In this document: piece after piece, positions 24,130 through 32,797 of the stretch
How the letters are laid out: every line of letters begins with the position of its first letter
Position numbering within the stretch: the first letter of the stretch is position 1
Translations under genes and position numbers: made by a program
The notes under the pieces: model-generated
What the model was told of the DNA's origin: nothing
Databases searched by the model: none
The model's input: only the letters and a program-made list of their open reading frames with translations
Source of the DNA: Fimbriimonadales bacterium
GTDB taxonomy: Bacteria > Armatimonadota > Fimbriimonadia > Fimbriimonadales > GBS-DC
Direction of reading: 5' to 3'
Length of the DNA stretch: 64,000 nt
NCBI GenBank assembly: GCA_025061985.1
Contig: JANXAW010000030.1
Location: forward strand, 1-64,000

Positions 24130-25041
24130 CTATAGGACGCGACTTAGCTGTTCTAAAGCCGCTTCAAGGAAGGGGCGAATAGCGTTTGCCCAATCTGCGG
24201 GTGTTCGCCCAACTACTGTGATGGATTTTTCATCCAGCGATGGTGCCGAGAAAATGTAGGCGTCGGGCTGCTCGGCAGCCCGAATTGTCAGAAACGGCAT
24301 CTCTATCTCTCGCGCAAACTCGCACATAAGGCGGTCTTTCTCAGCTGTTTGCTCGTTTGAAACGTGGACATTGTGGAGGTTGAGGTTGATGGGGAGCAGC
24401 ACGACGCCGTCGGTGCTAAGCGTTGCGCTTGCCAGTAGCACGGCGTCGACTGCAGAGCGCGCAATCTGCGGGGGCATTTGCGCTCGATAACCCGTCACGA
24501 ACCCAAACGGTATCTGGTGGTGGCATTCAATCGGATATTCGGGTATCAGCAACTCGATAGCTTCCCGCAGCACACGTTCGTGGAAGCTTTGGATGAGTCG
24601 CCCTTGTGGGATGTAGCGTCGTTCGGTGCGTTCGTGCACCCACGCTAATGGGGCACGAAACGCCACTCGAATCTGCGCAATCGGGCAGCTGAGTTCCATT
24701 CGGATGCCCGTATTCTCGCAGTAGAAGTGGATGCCCGCAGGACCTTCATAGACCTCTAGCCATAGGATTTCGCATTCACGGTACGATTGGCGCAGCGCTT
24801 CGCTGAGCTGAGGCTCGGTTTCAATCACCAAAAGCGGACGCTTCTCCCGATCGGTTTGAGCGCACAGCACGGCAAAGCACGGCTTGTTAAGCTCTGGCAC
24901 ATAAGCACTCGGACGGTACAGGTTGTGAAAGAGAAACCGCCGCGACGGACGCAACAACAACTCGTAACCTTCCCATTCCTTCGATAGCTCTACTATATGC
25001 TTGTTTATTGGGTTGGTAAGCAAACGATTGGGCTGATACAT
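24130..25041 (-). CDS. Protein of unknown function (303 residues)
   Basis: I do not recognise a family. The protein is soluble-looking with mixed alpha/beta character and no signal peptide or membrane segment. Notable parts are FAVLCAQTDREKRPLLVIETEP near residue 60, reminiscent of the strand-turn-strand core of endonuclease-like folds but without a convincing D...ExK, and RSAVDAVLLASATLSTDGVVLL near residue 195. GAGGAGGCC upstream of the ATG marks the start. It is followed by the 49-residue membrane peptide gene, 29 bases on. The Thr/Val-rich C terminus suggests a small domain that senses or binds something, which cannot be taken further. Confidence 0.6.
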   Translation of the reverse strand: MYQPNRLLTNPINKHIVELSKEWEGYELLLRPSRRFLFHNLYRPSAYVPELNKPCFAVLCAQTDREKRPLLVIETEPQLSEALRQSYRECEILWLEVYEGPAGIHFYCENTGIRMELSCPIAQIRVAFRAPLAWVHERTERRYIPQGRLIQSFHERVLREAIELLIPEYPIECHHQIPFGFVTGYRAQMPPQIARSAVDAVLLASATLSTDGVVLLPINLNLHNVHVSNEQTAEKDRLMCEFAREIEMPFLTIRAAEQPDAYIFSAPSLDEKSITVVGRTPADWANAIRPFLEAALEQLSRVL

Positions 25042-25169
25042 TCGAGGCCTCCTCTACCCTTAAAGTGAGCGTAGTATGCGCCTACAGGTCATCCTAAAGC
25101 ACACGCATAGCAGCGCGAGCTGCCTTAAGAATACGCCCCCTGCGCCAATAATTCCTGCAGGAGTCTACC

Positions 25170-26876
25170 ATGTACGGTGTCAAGCGGTTGGGCGAGTGGC
25201 TGTTGCAAAAGGGCAAGATTACGCAGGCGCAGTTGGAGGAGGCGCTAGCAACGCAACGGCTTACCGGCAAGAAGCTGGGCGAGACCCTGATTGAGCTGGG
25301 CTACATTACCCCTGATGATTACTATGAAGCGCAAGCGGAGCAGTGGGAATGCCCCTTTGAGCCACTGCATGAGGCAACGATTGAGCAAGCTCGGCGCGTG
25401 CGCCACTGGATTAGCCCGCAAGACGCCTCGCGCTTTCTGGTAGTGCCTTTACGCGAGGAGGCTGGCACGCTTTGGGTCGCGACTGCTGACCCCAACAATG
25501 TAGAGGTGCTTGACCACCTACGCCGAACCACGGGTCGGCACATCAAAGTGGCATTTAGCCCTCCAGAACGGATTCTCCAAGCGCTGACGCAGCTTTACGG
25601 CATGGCGGAGCTAGGCACTAGCAACGCCGACGCCGAACTAGAGACGGAACTGACTGAGCCAGAGGAAACCGATGACCTTACTCTCTTAGAGCAAACAGTT
25701 CACCAAGCTCCTGTGATTCGCTTAGTGAACAGCATCTTGTTAGAGGCGGTGGAGAAGGGTGCAAGCGACATCCATTTTGAGCCGATGGAAAACCGCTTAC
25801 AAGTGCGTTTGCGCATTGACGGAGTGCTGTATCCTGTGCGCACCATTCCCCGTAGTCTTCAGGCGGCTGTGTTGGCGCGTGTGAAGCTGCTTGGCGAGAT
25901 GGATATTGCAGACCGCCGTCGTCCGCAAGACGGGCGCTTTAGCTTCAAGGCAGGCGAGCGTCGGATTGATGCCCGTGTTTCTTCGCTGCCCACAGTGTTT
26001 GGTGAGCGCGTGGTGGTGCGCTTGTTAGACCGCGAGAACGCGCTCAAGTCGCTCAATCAGTTAGGCATGCCACCCCAAGTTGAGCAAGGGCTGGTGGAGC
26101 TAGCAAGCAGACCGTGGGGGATGATTTTGGTGACGGGTCCTACAGGTTCGGGCAAAAGCACGACGCTTTACGCTTTGCTCCAGCATATCAAGTCTGACCG
26201 ACGCAATATCCTCACCTGTGAAGACCCTGTGGAGTTCACGATTGAGGGGATTGGGCAGTCGCAAGTGAACGAGCGAGCAGGGCTGACTTTTGCCAGCCAG
26301 CTGCGTGCGATTTTGCGCCAAGACCCCGATGTGGTACTGGTGGGCGAGATTCGCGATACCGAAACCGCCGAGATTGCCTGTCGCGCGGCTATGACAGGGC
26401 ACTTGGTGCTAGCGACCCTCCACACCAACGACTCCACTAGTGCCCCTGCGCGGTTGATGGATATGGGCGTTCCGCCGTTTCTGATCAACTCGGCGCTAAT
26501 TGGGGTGTTAGCGCAGCGATTGGTGCGGCGTCTGTGCCCCTATTGCAAGCAGCCCACCACTATCACTGACCCCCTGATTACTCGGTGGTTTGGGGGTGCG
26601 CCTGTTGAGGCGTATCAGGCAACGGGTTGCACTGCGTGCAACAACATCGGCTACAAGGGGCGTGTGGGGCTGTATGAGCTTTTCATCATCAGCGAGCCTG
26701 TGCGCCGCCTAATTGCAAAAGAAGCCGATAGCGAAACCCTGCGCGCCGCAGCGCCTCCGAACACGCTATTTACGATCCAGCAAGACGCAATTCAGAAAGT
26801 GCGCGAGGGGATTACCACTATTGAGGAGGTGCTATCGCAGGTGCAGTTTGGGCACGGGCATGCGCAGGCGGCGTGA
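25170..26876 (+). CDS. pilB: Type IV pilus / type II secretion assembly ATPase (PilB/GspE)
   Basis: The 568-residue hexameric ATPase powers pilus extension or pseudopilus assembly at the inner membrane. It has an N-terminal MshEN domain (LGEWLLQKGKITQAQLEEAL, about 7-150), a Walker A motif GPTGSGKST (G323-K329), an Asp box, EDPVEFTIEG, a Walker B stretch DPDVVLVGEIRD, a His box with TLHTNDS, and a C-terminal tetracysteine zinc site (CPYC ... CTAC) typical of PilB/GspE rather than PilT. GCAGGAG precedes the ATG. No other pilus gene is in the window; the flagellar genes fliK-flgD-flgE follow directly. Confidence 0.92.
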   Translation: MYGVKRLGEWLLQKGKITQAQLEEALATQRLTGKKLGETLIELGYITPDDYYEAQAEQWECPFEPLHEATIEQARRVRHWISPQDASRFLVVPLREEAGTLWVATADPNNVEVLDHLRRTTGRHIKVAFSPPERILQALTQLYGMAELGTSNADAELETELTEPEETDDLTLLEQTVHQAPVIRLVNSILLEAVEKGASDIHFEPMENRLQVRLRIDGVLYPVRTIPRSLQAAVLARVKLLGEMDIADRRRPQDGRFSFKAGERRIDARVSSLPTVFGERVVVRLLDRENALKSLNQLGMPPQVEQGLVELASRPWGMILVTGPTGSGKSTTLYALLQHIKSDRRNILTCEDPVEFTIEGIGQSQVNERAGLTFASQLRAILRQDPDVVLVGEIRDTETAEIACRAAMTGHLVLATLHTNDSTSAPARLMDMGVPPFLINSALIGVLAQRLVRRLCPYCKQPTTITDPLITRWFGGAPVEAYQATGCTACNNIGYKGRVGLYELFIISEPVRRLIAKEADSETLRAAAPPNTLFTIQQDAIQKVREGITTIEEVLSQVQFGHGHAQAA

Positions 26877-26919
26877 GGTACCCTCTAAAGATTACTGGAT
26901 ACTGCCAATAATATGGGCG

Positions 26920-28155
26920 ATGATGACCTGCGCTTTGCTCAGCGGGTTACCCACTGGCTCTGTGATGCTGGCGGAGGCTCTGGGAAGTGGCGTTTGCCCT
27001 GAGTCGGAGGGGGCGTTTGAGCAGCTGCTTCTGGAGGTGCTGAAACCAGAAGCCGAGCTTGCGCCAGTTGGAGGTGTAGAGGGGTCGGTTTGGGTAGCGC
27101 CGCTGCTGCCGACGATGCTTCATGGGTGGGTTCCAACGCAGGTGCTTACCCCTGATGAGGTGGCGCAACCTGTGGGTAGTGGTGTGCCTTTCCAGCGCGT
27201 GCCTTTTGCACCGCAGCCCATGCAGGTCGGTGAACAGCCAGCGCTTGAGTTGGCGCATATCCCTGCAATGCCTCAGACAGCATATTCAGTGGTTAGTGCT
27301 GGGGGCGAAGAAATCGTTGCGCCGCCTTATCAGCCGATGGATAGTCAATCTCTGCTAACCGCTAATCCAAGCGCAAGCGCATTTTCGAGCGCCGCTTTGG
27401 TCGTGCCATCCTTTTTTGAGCCTGAGGAAGTAGTGACATTTGCGCCCGCCGCCCGTCGCATGGAGCTGCTTCCCCAGGCTCCCCCAGCGATTGACAGCGG
27501 CTTATCTTTGAGCAGCGCCCCGCCAGCTTCGAGCAACGCCCCGCTGGAGGCGGTGGTGCCCACTTTCAGTGGCGGGGAGGGGGGACTGGTGAATGAAGCT
27601 CGGCGGGAACATGCGCCAAACCCGTTCGCCGAAATAGCCACGCCGCGCCGTCGGGGTTTAGCCGATTCAGAGCCGCTGAGCTTCCCGTTGTCATTTGAGC
27701 AAGCGCGGGCAACGCCGGATGTTGCCCCCACGGATGCGGGCACAGCAGCACTTGCGGACGGCGAGGTGCGTTGGCAGCTCGCGGAGCAGCTCAGCCAGCA
27801 CATTGAACGCATGGTCTACCAGCGCGAGCAAAACAGCCTCACCGTGCGCCTAGACCCGCCAGAGTTGGGTGTGATTGAAATACGCATTCAGGCTATGGGC
27901 ACAGAGGTTCGGGCGTGGGTGCACGCTGAGCAGGAGGCAACGCGCCACATGCTGGCTCAAGCGCAGCAGTACCTGCGCGAGCAGTTGGAAGCACGCGGGC
28001 TGCAGCTAACCCACTTTGATGTCGGGGGAGAGCGCAATTTCGCCTTTGCGCGCCCATTCCGTACTCCACTTTCCGCTTCTGGGCAAGCAGTTTTCCACAC
28101 CCCTGTGGCTACGGAGAGCCTCGTGTACGATGGACGATGGAGCGTCTGGGTGTGA
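26920..28155 (+). CDS. fliK: Flagellar hook-length control protein FliK
   Basis: About 411 residues. The N-terminal two thirds are low-complexity, rich in Pro, Ala, Ser and Glu, as in FliK rulers. Residues near the C terminus (NSLTVRLDPPELGVIEIRIQ and HMLAQAQQYLREQLEARG) form the Flg_hook domain that binds FlhB and switches export specificity. The start is uncertain. The frame is open back into pilB, but ATG-ATG at 26920 lies 5 bases after a TAATAT box, and the upstream translation (DYWILPIIW) is unlike FliK; an ATG at 26860 is the alternative. flgD begins 22 bases after the stop. Confidence 0.8.
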   Translation: MMTCALLSGLPTGSVMLAEALGSGVCPESEGAFEQLLLEVLKPEAELAPVGGVEGSVWVAPLLPTMLHGWVPTQVLTPDEVAQPVGSGVPFQRVPFAPQPMQVGEQPALELAHIPAMPQTAYSVVSAGGEEIVAPPYQPMDSQSLLTANPSASAFSSAALVVPSFFEPEEVVTFAPAARRMELLPQAPPAIDSGLSLSSAPPASSNAPLEAVVPTFSGGEGGLVNEARREHAPNPFAEIATPRRRGLADSEPLSFPLSFEQARATPDVAPTDAGTAALADGEVRWQLAEQLSQHIERMVYQREQNSLTVRLDPPELGVIEIRIQAMGTEVRAWVHAEQEATRHMLAQAQQYLREQLEARGLQLTHFDVGGERNFAFARPFRTPLSASGQAVFHTPVATESLVYDGRWSVWV

Positions 28156-28177
28156 ACGCAGATAACGGAGGGATGCT

Positions 28178-28552
28178 ATGCAAATCGCAGCAGTTCAACC
28201 CAGTACGCGCACCGTTCCATCGGGCAATACGCGCACCACTTTAGACACCTATCAGTTTTTGCGTTTGCTGGTGGTGGAGCTGACCTCTCAGAACCCGATG
28301 GACCCCATGCGCGATCGGGACTTTTTAGCACAGATGGCGCAGTTGAACACCGCGCAGCAGATGGAACGGCTCAGCACGATGCTGATGGCGTTCCAAGCGA
28401 CTTCTTTGCTTGGGCGTGAGGTAGAAGCGACCTTGCCAAGTGGCACCACGATCTCGGGCAAGGTGAAAGCCGTACAGCTGAGCGCAGGCAGAGTGTTGCT
28501 CAAGGTCGAGAACGAGACTGTGCCTTTGGAATCCGTGCGCATTATCCGCTAA
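28178..28552 (+). CDS. flgD: Flagellar hook-capping protein FlgD
   Basis: The 124-residue protein has the conserved N-terminal FlgD core YQFLRLLVVELTSQNPMDPM...FLAQMAQLNTAQQME (about 27-65), followed by a short beta domain (GREVEATLPSGTTISGKV). FlgD caps the growing hook and guides FlgE assembly. At 124 residues it lacks the longer FlgD/Tudor C-terminal region of enterobacterial FlgD. A GGAGGG site precedes the ATG. It is the middle gene of fliK-flgD-flgE, the usual order. Confidence 0.93.
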   Translation: MQIAAVQPSTRTVPSGNTRTTLDTYQFLRLLVVELTSQNPMDPMRDRDFLAQMAQLNTAQQMERLSTMLMAFQATSLLGREVEATLPSGTTISGKVKAVQLSAGRVLLKVENETVPLESVRIIR

Positions 28553-28567
28553 GGAGGTGAGCGAGCG

Positions 28568-29842
28568 ATGTGGCAGGCGTTGCTTTCGGGTGTCGCAAGC
28601 CTTAAAGCGCATCAGATAAAGATGAATGTTATCGGCAACAATATCGCCAACATCAACACGACGGGGTTCAAAGGCAGTCGTGCCCACTTTCAGGACTTGA
28701 TGGCGCAAACCTTCCGCGCCGCGAGTCGCCCAAGCGCCGTGCTGGGAGGCGTCAACCCAATCCAGGTGGGGTTGGGTGTGAAGGTCGGCGCCATTGATGT
28801 GCAAACCCAACAAGGCGCGCTAGAAATGACGGGACGCAACACCGACTTAGCCATTCAGGGCAACGGCTATTTCATGCTCACGAATGGGCGCGACATCATT
28901 TACACGCGCGATGGGGCGTTTGGTTTGGACTCTTCGGGCTTTTTGGTACACCGAGGCACGGGCTGGAAGGTGCTGGGTTGGATGGCAGACGCTGGTGGGC
29001 GGATTGATACGAACCAGCCCATCACTGCCAGTTCGGTGTTGCAGTTCCCTGTGGGTTCGCAGGCGGCGGTGCGCCAAACCAGCGTCGTGGAATACACGGG
29101 CAATCTGAATGCGAATGCCGACCCCAACCATACCTACGCAGCCACCGTGCGGGTGTACGATGCGCTGGGGGGTGCGCACGACATTACGATTACCTTCCGC
29201 AACCGTCAGACGCCCCCAGCGGGGAATGCCCCGCCAGGCGCAGTAAGTTCGTGGGAGTGGTACGCTACTGAAGGCAGCACACCCGTGGGAGACTTCACTA
29301 CAGGTACCAACACGCGGCTCTACTTCGACGGGCAGGGGCGGATGGTTGGCGCTACCATTCAGCGCATTACCATCATCCCCACCAACGGCGCGCCTCCGTT
29401 CACGGTAGAGCTGGACTTGCGCCAAGTGACCTCGCTCGCGGCGGAGTCGGTGGTGCAGCCCGTGTATCAAGACGGCTTCCCGCCAGGCACCTTGCAGGAG
29501 TTCACCATTAGCGTAGACGGCACCATTCAGGGCGTGTTTTCTAACGGTTTATCGCGCCCGATGGGGCGGATTGCGCTGAGCCTTTTCTCGAACCCTGCGG
29601 GATTAGCCCGATTGGGCAACAACATGTGGCGCGTCACGGACAACTCGGGGCTGCCCCAAATAGGTGCGCCCACCACAGGCGGGTTGGGCGAGATTAACGC
29701 AGGCTACTTAGAGCAGTCTAATGTAGACTTGGGAGCCGAGTTTGCTGACATGATTGTCACGCAGCGTGGCTTCCAAGCCAACACGCGGATCGTGTCGGTC
29801 GTAGACGAGCTACTGGCAGATGTGGTGAATATGAAGCGATAG
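28568..29842 (+). CDS. flgE: Flagellar hook protein FlgE
   Basis: The 424-residue protein starts with the rod/hook signature (NVIGNNIANINTTGFKGSRA, about 21-40), has GRNTDLAIQGNGYFML, two beta domains, and the C-terminal SNVDLGAEFADMIVTQRGFQ helix that polymerises. Length and position after flgD indicate FlgE rather than FlgF or FlgG. An ideal AAGGAGGTGA site precedes the ATG. A strong hairpin terminator follows at 29869, so the flagellar operon ends here. Confidence 0.92.
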   Translation: MWQALLSGVASLKAHQIKMNVIGNNIANINTTGFKGSRAHFQDLMAQTFRAASRPSAVLGGVNPIQVGLGVKVGAIDVQTQQGALEMTGRNTDLAIQGNGYFMLTNGRDIIYTRDGAFGLDSSGFLVHRGTGWKVLGWMADAGGRIDTNQPITASSVLQFPVGSQAAVRQTSVVEYTGNLNANADPNHTYAATVRVYDALGGAHDITITFRNRQTPPAGNAPPGAVSSWEWYATEGSTPVGDFTTGTNTRLYFDGQGRMVGATIQRITIIPTNGAPPFTVELDLRQVTSLAAESVVQPVYQDGFPPGTLQEFTISVDGTIQGVFSNGLSRPMGRIALSLFSNPAGLARLGNNMWRVTDNSGLPQIGAPTTGGLGEINAGYLEQSNVDLGAEFADMIVTQRGFQANTRIVSVVDELLADVVNMKR

Positions 29843-29856
29843 GCGTAAGCGAGTTT

Positions 29857-30612
29857 CTACCGCGTTTGTAGCCACCTGCGAATGCAGGTGGCTATTTGTT
29901 CGAGTCCTTTGACGGAGCGTGGGGTTTCGCGCAGCACCCAGTCGGAGTTGAGGGCGTACACGTGGCGTTTCTGCACGGCGGGGGTGCGTTGCCAGCGCGG
30001 ATGGTTTAGGATGGCTTCGGGCTTGGGGCCCGCCAGCAGGATGATTTCGGGCGCGCCCCCCAGCGCTACCTCTAAGCTGACGGCTTTATAGCCCGATACG
30101 AGGTTGGCAAGCACATTTTGCCCGCCCGCAAGGGTTATCAGCTCGTGGGCAAAGGTGTCGCGCCCTGATGCCCACAAGGGTTCCACACTAATCAGAAACA
30201 GCATTCGGGGCTTTCGGCGAGGTGCTTTGCGCCGAATGCGTGCCACATGTATCTGCATCGTGCGCACCAGTTGCTCAGCGGTGCGGGCGGTGCCTGTGGC
30301 ATGTCCAATTGCGCGGATGAAGGCGTAGAGTTTGTCGAACCGGTTGGGGTTTGCGCTCAGCACGCGCAAGCCCAGTCGCCTTAGCACAGGAATGACGCGC
30401 ACATTCAGCACATCGTGTGCCACCACCAAGTCAGGCTTAAGGGCGACCACACGCTCTGGGCTGATTTGGTGGTCGCCCACTTTGGGCTTCTGTTTGGCTT
30501 CGGGTGGGTAATCGCACAGTTCTGTGACGCCTACCACGCGCTCGCCCAGCCCTAGCGCAAACAGAATCTCAGTGATTGACGGCGCCAGCGACACGATTCG
30601 TTGGGCTTGCAT
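29857..30612 (-). CDS. BtuF-like cobalamin/metal-chelate binding protein without signal peptide
   Basis: The 251-residue protein has the class III periplasmic binding fold: RIVSLAPSITEILFALGLG at the N terminus, VVGVTELCDYP, KPDLVVAH and EIILLAGPKPE, as in BtuF cobalamin-binding proteins of ABC importers. It begins directly at the mature domain with no signal peptide or lipobox. It is thus either cytoplasmic or a protein whose start is wrongly placed; the -10 box GGTACACT (30626-30631) only 13 bases upstream supports this start. No BtuC/BtuD partner is adjacent. Its last ten codons contain the flagellar terminator in antisense. Confidence 0.8.
   Translation of the reverse strand: MQAQRIVSLAPSITEILFALGLGERVVGVTELCDYPPEAKQKPKVGDHQISPERVVALKPDLVVAHDVLNVRVIPVLRRLGLRVLSANPNRFDKLYAFIRAIGHATGTARTAEQLVRTMQIHVARIRRKAPRRKPRMLFLISVEPLWASGRDTFAHELITLAGGQNVLANLVSGYKAVSLEVALGGAPEIILLAGPKPEAILNHPRWQRTPAVQKRHVYALNSDWVLRETPRSVKGLEQIATCIRRWLQTR
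29869..29900 (+). terminator. Rho-independent terminator of the flagellar operon
   Basis: TAGCCACCTGC (29869-29879) and its exact complement (29884-29894) form an 11-base-pair stem with a GAAT loop, followed by TTTGTT. It lies inside the 3' coding end of the convergent BtuF-like gene. Confidence 0.8.
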
Positions 30613-30625
30613 TTGCCGCAGCGAG

Positions 30626-30631
30626 AGTGTA
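30626..30631 (-). promoter_or_regulatory. -10 box (GGTACACT) of the BtuF-like gene
   Basis: TACACT preceded by GG on the minus strand, 13 bases before the ATG at 30612; the leader would be only about 6 bases. Confidence 0.5.
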
Positions 30632-30695
30632 CCGCACGTTGCGTAGGCGGGTTGCAGGCGCGCAGTAGGGTAATGCGTACGGGCTAGTCGCGAAA

Positions 30696-31427
30696 TTACT
30701 TGTTCAGCACCTGCTCTATCGCTTTGGCTTGCAGTTGGAACACCTGTTGCAGTCCGCTCTGCGCGAGGTCAAGCAGTCGGAGCAGGCGCTCGCGCGAGAA
30801 GGGCGCGCCTTCCGCCGTGCCCTGCACCTCTACAAACCGCCCGCGGTCGGTCATCACCACGTTCATATCTACGGAGGCTTGCACATCCTCTTCGTAGCAG
30901 AGGTCTAACAGCTCTTCGTTGCGTACCACGCCCACGCTGATTGCTGCCACGCGCTCTTGGAACGGCAGGCGCGTGATGTAGCCCTGGTCTAACATCCAGC
31001 GGCAGGCTTGCGCAAATGCCACGAAGCCGCCTGTGATGCACGCGGTGCGCGTGCCCCCATCGGCTTGGATAACATCGCAGTCTAAGGTAATCGTGCGTTC
31101 GCCCAGCAGGGAGAGGTCAACAACGGCGCGAATAGCGCGCCCAATTAGACGCTGGATTTCCATCGTGCGCCCCGAGGGGGCGCCGCGAGCCACTTCGCGC
31201 TGGTTGCGCTGCTTGCCCGCGCGAGGGATCATGCTGTACTCCGCTGTAACCCAGCCGCTTCCTGTGCCCTTGAGAAAGGGGGGCGTCTTGTCCTCTACTG
31301 TGGCAGTGATAACGACGCGCGTGTTGCCCATCGTAATCAGGCAGGAGCCTTCTGCAAAGGGGTGGAAACCTGGCTCGAACACGATCGGGCGCAGTTCGTC
31401 GGGTGCTCTACCATCCACTCGTCGCAT
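30696..31427 (-). CDS. rph: Ribonuclease PH
   Basis: The 243-residue phosphorolytic exoribonuclease trims tRNA 3' ends. It has the typical N terminus RVDGRAPDELRPI, TPPFLKGTGSGWVTAEYSM, the R-rich stretch EIQRLIGRAIRAVVD, CDVIQADGGTRTA (phosphate and metal site, about 115-128), and DLCYEEDVQASVDMN. It is full length and intact. A GGTATCCT -10 box (31438-31443) lies 10 bases before the ATG, giving an almost leaderless message. The Wzi-like gene upstream ends 18 bases before it. Confidence 0.95.
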   Translation of the reverse strand: MRRVDGRAPDELRPIVFEPGFHPFAEGSCLITMGNTRVVITATVEDKTPPFLKGTGSGWVTAEYSMIPRAGKQRNQREVARGAPSGRTMEIQRLIGRAIRAVVDLSLLGERTITLDCDVIQADGGTRTACITGGFVAFAQACRWMLDQGYITRLPFQERVAAISVGVVRNEELLDLCYEEDVQASVDMNVVMTDRGRFVEVQGTAEGAPFSRERLLRLLDLAQSGLQQVFQLQAKAIEQVLNK

Positions 31428-31437
31428 AGCGCGGTAT

Positions 31438-31443
31438 AGGATA
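31438..31443 (-). promoter_or_regulatory. -10 box (GGTATCCT) of rph
   Basis: TATCCT preceded by GG, 10 bases before ATG 31427; the box lies in the 18-base gap after the Wzi-like gene. Confidence 0.45.
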
Positions 31444-31444
31444 C

Positions 31445-32797
31445 CTAAAACAAGGCAGTTGCTTGCAGGAACCAGCCCGCGCGTACCTCAGGCGGACCAT
31501 TATCGCGCAAATAGCTGGCGCGGTAGCGCAGCGCGAGCATGGCGCTTTCTGCCACTTGATAGCCAACAATCAGCTCTAAGGTGTAGCCGCGTGCCCCTGC
31601 TCGGTACTCGTGGAAGCGGCGCAGCGTGGCGTAGTCGACTGCGCCCACCCAGCGCCCCGACTCGTGTTCTGCTCGCACGTAGAAGCCGATGCGGTTCGCC
31701 CCTATCGGATGTCCCATCGGCAAGCCTTTGTAGAAGTAGGCGTAGCGAGGCGCGTGTCCTGAAGCGTCATACACGCCCCCTGTGGGCGTGCCGTCGGAGC
31801 GCACCAGCTCCATAACTAAGCGTGTGCGGGGGGTGGGATGCAGGCGTAGTCCTATCAGCGTAGCGACTTTGCGGGGCGTTATCGGGGCACCACCAAATGC
31901 TGTAGGAGCGCGGAAGTCGTCCAGTAGCCAGAACAGATAGGCACGGTTTTGCTCACTGAGTTTGTAGACTACGCCTACCTCCGCCAAGTAGTTGAACCAT
32001 CCAGAGGCACGCGGAGCTTCTGAAAACCATTTCTGGTAGAGGTAGTAAGGCACAAGTTGGCTTAGGGCGCCTGTAGGCAGGTCTAATGCCTTGAACGCTT
32101 CGGCGAGCGAGAGGCTCCAGCGTGCGTTTAGTTCGCGTTCAAAGCGTCGTGCGCCCCACCAGGTCGTTGCCCCGTCTTGCTCGAACTGGCAGAGAAACTG
32201 TTCTACGTGCCATGTGCCAATAAGAGGCAGGCGCAGTGGGAACTGCACACTGAGGTGTGGAACGGGGGGCATCGCGTCGTTGACCAATAGTCCCCCGCTG
32301 TAGCCGCCTGCCCAGCGCAGCGTGCTGTAGCCTGCTTGCCACTGCCACGCGCCTGTGCGCAGGGTGAGCTTGGCGTAGGGGAAGGTATCGAACGCGCGGG
32401 CGTTGGTGCGACGACGGGCGTCGCTCCAGACGACTTCCAGTAGGGCACTTGGGCTAAGTGCCCACGCTCCTACGATGCGATATTCTCCTGTGGCAGTTTG
32501 CCATGCGCTGGCTTGGGGGTAGGCGAAGTAGCTCACTTCTACGCCGAGCCATTGTGTGCCGTGTGGCAAGGTGGCGCTGCTACCGAGTTTCCAACGCGCA
32601 AGGGCTGCGGCGGGCGCTTGGCTGCGCTCGAAAGTGCGCAGGAGTTCGTCGCGCTCGCGTGGCAGTCGTAGGAGGGCAGCAGGAGTAGGGGCTACGCGCG
32701 CGGCCCAGTCGTATAGAGGATCGTCACGTGAGGGCAAGTGCTGCGCTGCTGCCGTAAGTATGCATGCAAGTGCCCACGCGGTAGCTTGTCGCCTCAA
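31445..32797 (-). CDS. Wzi-like outer-membrane beta-barrel protein (capsule assembly)
   Basis: The 450-residue protein has a signal peptide (RRQATAWALACILTAAAQ), about 16 alternating aromatic strands, a glycine-rich GYSTLRWAGGYSGGLLVND near residue 165, and a C-terminal phenylalanine (FLQATALF), the outer-membrane barrel sorting signature. The pattern resembles the Wzi capsule-assembly family, whose members hold capsule or exopolysaccharide at the cell surface. Its coupling to a CapD-like gene (4-base overlap) supports a role in surface polysaccharide. The family is judged by motif pattern and context only; a porin-like barrel is the alternative. Confidence 0.65.
   Translation of the reverse strand: MRRQATAWALACILTAAAQHLPSRDDPLYDWAARVAPTPAALLRLPRERDELLRTFERSQAPAAALARWKLGSSATLPHGTQWLGVEVSYFAYPQASAWQTATGEYRIVGAWALSPSALLEVVWSDARRRTNARAFDTFPYAKLTLRTGAWQWQAGYSTLRWAGGYSGGLLVNDAMPPVPHLSVQFPLRLPLIGTWHVEQFLCQFEQDGATTWWGARRFERELNARWSLSLAEAFKALDLPTGALSQLVPYYLYQKWFSEAPRASGWFNYLAEVGVVYKLSEQNRAYLFWLLDDFRAPTAFGGAPITPRKVATLIGLRLHPTPRTRLVMELVRSDGTPTGGVYDASGHAPRYAYFYKGLPMGHPIGANRIGFYVRAEHESGRWVGAVDYATLRRFHEYRAGARGYTLELIVGYQVAESAMLALRYRASYLRDNGPPEVRAGWFLQATALF

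Noticed and set aside
30613..30695. Cobalamin riboswitch upstream of the BtuF-like gene
   Set aside because: The -10 box lies 13 bases before the ATG, leaving no transcribed space for an aptamer, and no GCCACTG box is present.
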